Part shown: piece after piece, positions 59,475 through 64,000 of the stretch
Layout of the letters: every line of letters starts with the position of its first letter
Position numbering within the stretch: the first letter of the stretch is position 1
DNA from: Cyanophora paradoxa
Lineage: Eukaryota > Glaucocystophyceae > Cyanophorales > Cyanophoraceae
Assembly: GCA_004431415.1 (NCBI GenBank)
Contig: QPMI01000233.1
Span: 1 to 64,000, forward strand
Direction of reading: 5' to 3'
Length of the DNA stretch: 64,000 nt
The notes under the pieces: model-generated
The model's database searches: none
Told to the model about the DNA's origin: nothing
What the model saw: the letters and a program-made list of their open reading frames with translations, nothing else
Translations under genes and position numbers: made by a program

Positions 59475-61745
59475 TCACGAGGCCTCGCCGTCGGGCTTGG
59501 GCCGCTTGGCGGGGGGGTCCCCCTCCCCGTCCGCCTGCGCCACCCCGTCGGGAAAGGTGTACCCGTCCTGTGCGAAGGCGACGGCGGCGGGGAGGCGGAA
59601 GGAGAGGCAGAACATGCGCTTGTTCGGAGCCACGTCCCTCACGTCGTGCGCCTCCGCCGGGCCGTCCAGCGGGCCCCCCATCGCCGCCTCTGCGCGCTGC
59701 AGAGGCGGGTCGGGTCGGGGCGCCCGATGGAGAGACCCCCGAGGGGGTTACGCGAACCTTGACGAGGTCCTCCTTCGGGGCGTCGAGGGCCCGCGTGAAG
59801 GCGTAGACGTGCACCTGGGCACGAGAGTTCGAGGGTGGGGGAGGGAAGCCGGGGGTACGGGGGCGGACCCTGGGGAGGGGGCGGCCCTCCCAGAAAGCCC
59901 GCTGCTTCAGGAAGGCCCCGCGCATCGAATCTGGCCAAGGGATGAGCCGGAAAGGGGGTACGGGAGCGCGGAGACAGGCAGGGGTACCGAGGAACTCGAT
60001 GGCACTGGCGGGAAGGTTCATCACAATGTGCTCGAAGTGAATCGCGCCGCAGGGGAGCTCGCCTGCGGGGGGTACGGGTCGGTCGGCGCGAAAGGCAGAT
60101 ACAGATGGGGGGTACAGGTGCGGACCGGCGGCCATCGCGCGGAGGAAGGCGCGGGCGTCCATGTTGTACCCGTGCACCTTGTTCGCGACCTGGGTAGGGG
60201 GTCGGCGCGGGAGGGCACGCGGCCGAACTCTGAAGGGGGCTACCTTGTTCGTCTTGGAGTTGGCCACGAGGTAGTGGTAGGAGCGGGGGTTCAGGTCGTT
60301 GGCGTGGACCGTGCTGGGGGGTACGGCATTCGAAGCTTAAGAGGGGCGGGCGGCGTGGGGAGGAGGGCGGCGGGCGAGCACCAGCCGCGCTTGCCGGCGG
60401 GGACGGCGAAGGGGCCCACACCAGCGAACATGTCGCCTGCGAGGCGGTGGGACGGAAGCGGCGCCCTGTGAGCGGAGAGACGGGGTACAGAAAAAGTTGG
60501 GACGGGTACGCACAGATGACGTCCTTGGGGGCGAACGACTGGACGAGGCGCGTGTGCTCCGTCTCGAGCCGCGAGTTCCAGTAGACGTCCGCTGCGCACC
60601 CGGGCTCGAATCCCGGAGGGCAGGCTTTCTAGAGTGCAGAGCGGACCGTAATTGAAGCGGAAGGTGCAGCCCTGCTCGCGCTGCGGGAAGGGCGGGGGGG
60701 AGAGATCGAGACGGGGGATGGGAAGCAGGGGGGGGTACGCGCTCACCACCTCGGTCTCGAGGTCCGGGTCGCCGGCGATGACCTCGAGAGGCAGTACCCG
60801 GAACTCGTTCTCGATGCTGCTCGTCTGGGGGGGAAGGAGTCGGCGGGGGTACGGAAAAGAGATGGGGGAGGAGAACGCCAAGGGGGTACCTTGTTCACGA
60901 CGGTCTTGATGCGGCCGCCCTTCTGCTTCTGTGGAGCGGGTCGTCACTCAGGGGCCGTTCCGAAAGCGGAACCCTTCGGATTCGATCCCGCGCACGTCGA
61001 GGAGGACCTCTCCTATGAGGTGCTTGTAGGGCAGCTGCTCATCTCGCAGGTTCAGGTGGATCAATTTGCCGACCTGCGTCGGGCGCGGGTTCGAATCCGG
61101 GCGGCGGAGGGATGCGCGGGCGGGGTGCGGGGGCGGAAGCGGGGGCGGCGTCTCGCCTGCTCGTATGAGGAGGGTACGTCGATGTTGGCGGGTAGGAGCT
61201 TGCGCAGGATGTGGTCTGTGGAGGGTAGGGGGCCGGAGGTCAGCGGGGGCCCGGGGGCGCGGGGCGAGCGCCCGAGGGTGCGTACCTGCGTTGAAGTAGT
61301 CGTAGCCCAGCTCGAGCGTGTGGGACGTTGCCTCGTACCCGCCCGCCTTCACCTGGGCGCGCACGTCCTCGGGCAGCTCTGCCAGATCTGGGGCCGCCCG
61401 CCCGGGCTCAGCGCGCGGGGCGCGGGGCGGCACGGGGGCGCGGCGGGGCCGAGCACACCCATGCTCTTGACCTTATCGCTCAGCAGCAGAAGCTTGGTCT
61501 CGTTAGCCTTGGCCTGCGGGTCCTCGACGATGTTGCGCAGGCGAGGCATGTTCAAGAGATGGCTGCGGGCGCGGGCGGGCCGGGCGCGTTAGCACGGGCC
61601 CAGTTGACGAGATTGAGCCTGGCGGAGCCAGCCGCATGGGCCGCGCGCACTTCGTGAGCTCCTTGAGCATCTTCCCGCACTCCTTCGCCGGAATGCGCAG
61701 CGCGACGAGCTTGAGCTCCTCCTTGAACGCTTCCCGGTCGATCAT
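59475..61745 (-). CDS. TRM5: tRNA (guanine37-N1)-methyltransferase
   Basis: Trm5 methylates N1 of G37, next to the anticodon, using SAM, and prevents +1 frameshifting; it acts in cytosol, nucleus and mitochondria. About fourteen exons encode, in order, [45 protein letters not shown], the conserved [36 protein letters not shown], the SAM-binding [39 protein letters not shown], the catalytic-region [23 protein letters not shown] and [17 protein letters not shown]. The C-terminus is [10 protein letters not shown], possibly a nuclear signal. TGA is at 59475. I place the start at 61745, just before the first family-like residues; the frame stays open upstream to an ATG at 62090. The intron after PAGKRG appears to use a GC donor. 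Confidence 0.93.
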
Positions 61746-61963
61746 GGCGTCCAGGTTCGCGAAGGTATCAGGTCCGGGTGCCCACTCGGCCTTGGGCGGG
61801 GTGCAAGTCGAGATCGCTAAGTTGCGGGACGGCCACGGCGCGTTTCGGCTGAGCGCGGCGAAGCGGCTGCACGACCCGATCCGACAGCTCACAAGCGACG
61901 AGAGGAATGTTCTGCTAAGGCCGGCGGCGCTGCTGCAGAAGCTGACCGGACGAGCGGCGCGCG
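61746..61963. promoter_or_regulatory. Bidirectional promoter region between TRM5 and ICMT
   Basis: 218 bp separate the proposed start codons. The TRM5 frame is open throughout, so part of this may be coding on the minus strand. Confidence 0.45.
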
Positions 61964-63051
61964 ATGGAGCCGACGACGGTCTTCCTCGTGTTCCTTGCGC
62001 TGCTGTTTGCGTACCACGCAGGAGAAGTGCTGATTGTGGTGGTCTACAACCCGCGAGAGCTGGGATGGAGCTGTAAGCACTTCCTCGCATTCGCACTCCT
62101 CAACTCCCGCACCCCCCTCCGGCCGTCGCTCCCGGCGCCGCCGCTGCCACGGCCACTAGACTGCTATTGGACGTGATGCCAGCCGCCATCGTCGCTCGGC
62201 TGCGCGTCGCCCAAGCCCATTTCCCGCGCCCCGGCGGCCGCCGCCCGACAGCCCCACTCCCGCGCCCCGGCGCTGACGCGGCCGTTAGCTACTCGCCCTC
62301 TAACGCATTCCCACTCGTCCCGCCGACGCGCGCGCCGGGATCAAATTGCTGACCTCAGCCCGCCCGCGGCAGCGCTCCTGCTTAGCTACGCGTACTGCGC
62401 AACGATGGCGGTCGCGATGATCGAGTTCTGGATCGAGGCGTACTTCTTCCCTTGGATGAAAGGCGGCGCGTGGCTCTTCTGGGCCGGCCTCGCCGCGATG
62501 GTTTCCGGCGACGTGCTCCGCAAGGCGGCGATGGTCACCGCGCAGCACAACTTCACGCACGCCATTGCGCACTACCGCGAGGAGCGGCACGTCCTCGTCA
62601 CGTGGGGCGTCTACCGGTCCGCCGCCCGCCCGGCCCGCGCTCGCCGCGCGCTCCCGCGCTGGCGCACCCGACGCCCGCCGCCCTGCCCCCAGCTACATCC
62701 GCCACCCTGGCTACCTCGGTTGGTTCGTGTGGAGCATATCGAGCCAGGTCTGTCTGTCTCTTTCCCGCCTCGAGCGTCGGCCCCGCCCGTCCTTCGCCTC
62801 GCCCAACCGGTACCCCTCTTGGCCCGCCCCCAGATCCTCCTCGCGAACCCCGTCTGCCTCCCCTTCTTCGTCTGGGCGTCCTGGAAGTTCTTCGCAGAGC
62901 GAATCCCGTACCCCTCCCCCCCTCCCCCCCCCCCCCCCCAACCTGAGACGGTACCCCCAGGTACGAGGAGCGGCTCCTCTCCCAATTTTTCGGCGACGAG
63001 TTCGAGGAGTACCGGGAGCGTACCCCCACCTGGATCCCCTTTATCGAGTAG
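61964..63051 (+). CDS. ICMT: Protein-S-isoprenylcysteine O-methyltransferase
   Basis: ICMT methylates the C-terminal prenylcysteine of CaaX proteins in the endoplasmic reticulum membrane, using SAM. Exons 61964-62072, 62373-62616, 62691-62746, 62834-62907 and 62961-63051 join in phase, about 190 residues. They encode an N-terminal membrane segment (TTVFLVFLALLFAYHAGEVL), a second hydrophobic pair (AWLFWAGLAAMVSGDVLRKA), NFTHAIAHYREERHVLVTWG, the family signature YRYIRHPGYLGWFVWSISSQ, ILLANPVCLPFFVWASWKFF, and the C-terminal YEERLLSQFFGDEFEEYRER ending PTWIPFIE. RHPGYLGW, E-E-LL-F-EY and P-T-IPF are the conserved SAM/lipid-pocket positions of the family. The protein is shorter than vertebrate ICMT and lacks the first membrane helices, like compact microbial forms. 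Confidence 0.93.
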
Positions 63052-63131
63052 GGCGTACTCTGTCTCTTTCCTGCCTACATACGCACTGTACCATTGTACC
63101 GTTTTTCTTCATACCCCGAACTAGAGCGCGG
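63052..63131. other. 80-bp convergent spacer
   Basis: Separates the ICMT stop from the stop of the next minus-strand gene; no other feature seen. Confidence 0.5.
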
Positions 63132-64000
63132 CTAGTACTGCCGGGAGTGGGTGATGATGTTGAAGCGGCGGGGCTTGGGCGGGTTGGCGCCGGCGGCCGG
63201 CACGAAGCCGCGATGCGGTGAGGCCCCCCGCTGGTGCTGATCCTCCTGCGGCTGGCCGCCCCGCGCGCCCGCCGCTCGGACCTCCTCGTACGCCCTCCGG
63301 TAGTGCGCCACGTCCTTCGCGATGCCGTCGACGCCGACCATCGGGCCCCGCTCGACCGGCTCGGCCGCTGGGCGCGGGCGGGCGCGGCCGCCCGCCCGCT
63401 GGGGCACTGGCTCCGGGTCCTCGTCGACCGCGAAGGGCGGCGTGGGGGCCCCGCGGGACGCCCCCGCTGCCCCGCGGGCGCCGGGCTCGGGCGCCGGCCG
63501 GCTGCCGCCCGGGGCGCTGGGGCCGGTTCCGCGGCCGGCTGCGCCCTGGGCGGGGGCGGCGCCTCCCGCTCGTACTCGTCTTCGTACTCGTCTGAGTGAG
63601 TGACAGGAGTCAGCTGAGCCGGGTGACGCCACGCCGCGAGAGATGGGCCGCGGGCTCACCGGCGCGCCCCGCGCGGCGCGGCGCGGGCTGCGGCGGCGGG
63701 GGCGCCGCGGCGGCCCCCGCTCGGCGCTGCTCCCGCTTCTCCTGCCACCGCCGCTCCCGCTCGTTCGCGGGCGCTGCAGGCGGGAGGGACGCTGTCGGCC
63801 GAGGGCAGGCCCGAGCGTTCCGCGAAGCGAAAGCGCGCGTACCCGGGGCAGGCTCGTCGTACCCCCTGTCGTCCTCCTCGTACCCGTACCCGTCCCCGTG
63901 CGCGGGCTCGCGCTGCCGCTCCGCCGCCGCCGGCGCGCGTGCGTCGCGCTCGTCCCGTCCGCGGCCACCACGCGGCTCCTCGCGGTAGCCTCCATCGTAC
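63132..64000 (-). CDS. Low-complexity charged protein, 5' part beyond the window
   Basis: I do not recognise this gene. The last coding frame ends DGIAKDVAHYRRAYEEVRAA ... PKPRRFNIITHSRQY with TAG at 63132-63134. Upstream in gene sense lie exon-like stretches with CAG acceptors: PANERERRWQEKREQRRAG (about 63770-63660), a segment starting EYEDEYEREAPPPPRAQPAA (from about 63593), and at the right edge a Gly/Arg/Tyr/Glu-rich stretch (YREEPRGGRGRDERDARAP, GYGYEEDDRGYDE). The frames of the second and last segments differ, so an intron must lie near 63430-63460. Composition suggests a disordered, possibly RNA-binding, protein. Confidence 0.45.
   Translation of the reverse strand, partial: TMEATARSRVVAADGTSATHARRRRRSGSASPRTGTGTGTRRTTGGTTSLPRVRALSLRGTLGPALGRQRPSRLQRPRTSGSGGGRRSGSSAERGPPRRPRRRSPRRAARGAPVSPRPISRGVASPGSADSCHSLRRVRRRVRAGGAAPAQGAAGRGTGPSAPGGSRPAPEPGARGAAGASRGAPTPPFAVDEDPEPVPQRAGGRARPRPAAEPVERGPMVGVDGIAKDVAHYRRAYEEVRAAGARGGQPQEDQHQRGASPHRGFVPAAGANPPKPRRFNIITHSRQY

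Noticed and set aside
1-64000. CRISPR arrays, bacterial operons, rRNA genes or a reverse-transcriptase gene
   Set aside because: No regularly spaced repeats with unique spacers, no Shine-Dalgarno-led operons, no rRNA-like sequence and no RT motifs were seen on either strand.

Overview
This window reads as nuclear DNA of a GC-rich, very intron-dense unicellular eukaryote, most likely a microalga or related protist. Coding sequence is broken into roughly 150 short exons (often 10-60 codons) with strong third-position G/C. Exons are separated by C/T-rich introns of about 50-500 bp that usually begin GTGCGC or GTACCC, and in a clear minority GC, and end CGCAG. Housekeeping genes of eukaryotic type (tubulin cofactor A, tRNA m1G37 methyltransferase, isoprenylcysteine methyltransferase) confirm a eukaryotic nucleus. 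A haptophyte-like lineage would fit the many GC-AG introns, but this is only a hypothesis. All exons were read by eye from frame, phase and splice motifs, so individual boundaries carry error even where the gene call is firm.

Layout. 1-3.3 kb: an unrecognised helical protein on the minus strand, running off the left edge. 5.2-16.8 kb: a very large plus-strand surface glycoprotein gene (signal peptide, more than 40 exons, C-terminal hydrophobic anchor). 17.25-24.84 kb: a convergent minus-strand gene for a multi-pass surface protein (signal peptide, propeller-like ectodomain, Pro/Ser linker, REJ/PKD-like segment, many membrane segments). 24.8-29.8 kb: gene-free DNA dense in short palindromes, with a palindrome-ended AT-rich element and a GC minisatellite. 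29.8-46.1 kb: a plus-strand DUF4062-NACHT-TPR gene of nephrocystin-3 type with an MGC acylation signal; a 3.15-kb block of its TPR exons is tandemly duplicated. 46.1-51.4 kb: gene-free and repeat-rich, with a composite retroposon bounded by a 17-bp target-site duplication and a small terminal-inverted-repeat element. 51.4-54.7 kb: a plus-strand single-pass protein whose ectodomain resembles that of the 17-25 kb gene. 56.3-64 kb: a compact block of small genes (SAM methyltransferase, TBCA, TRM5, ICMT and a partial unknown gene), partly head-to-head with 100-220 bp between starts.

The genes do not form one pathway. Two themes recur: cell-surface glycoproteins (three genes), and microtubule, cilium or membrane-lipidation functions (nephrocystin-3-like, TBCA, ICMT). 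The most unusual signals are structural: the share of GC-AG introns, perfect intronic fold-backs (one whose loop repeats a splice-donor junction), an 88-bp perfect palindrome, a retroposon with 5' tandem monomers, and a near-identical tandem exon-block duplication whose copies differ mostly in homopolymer length.
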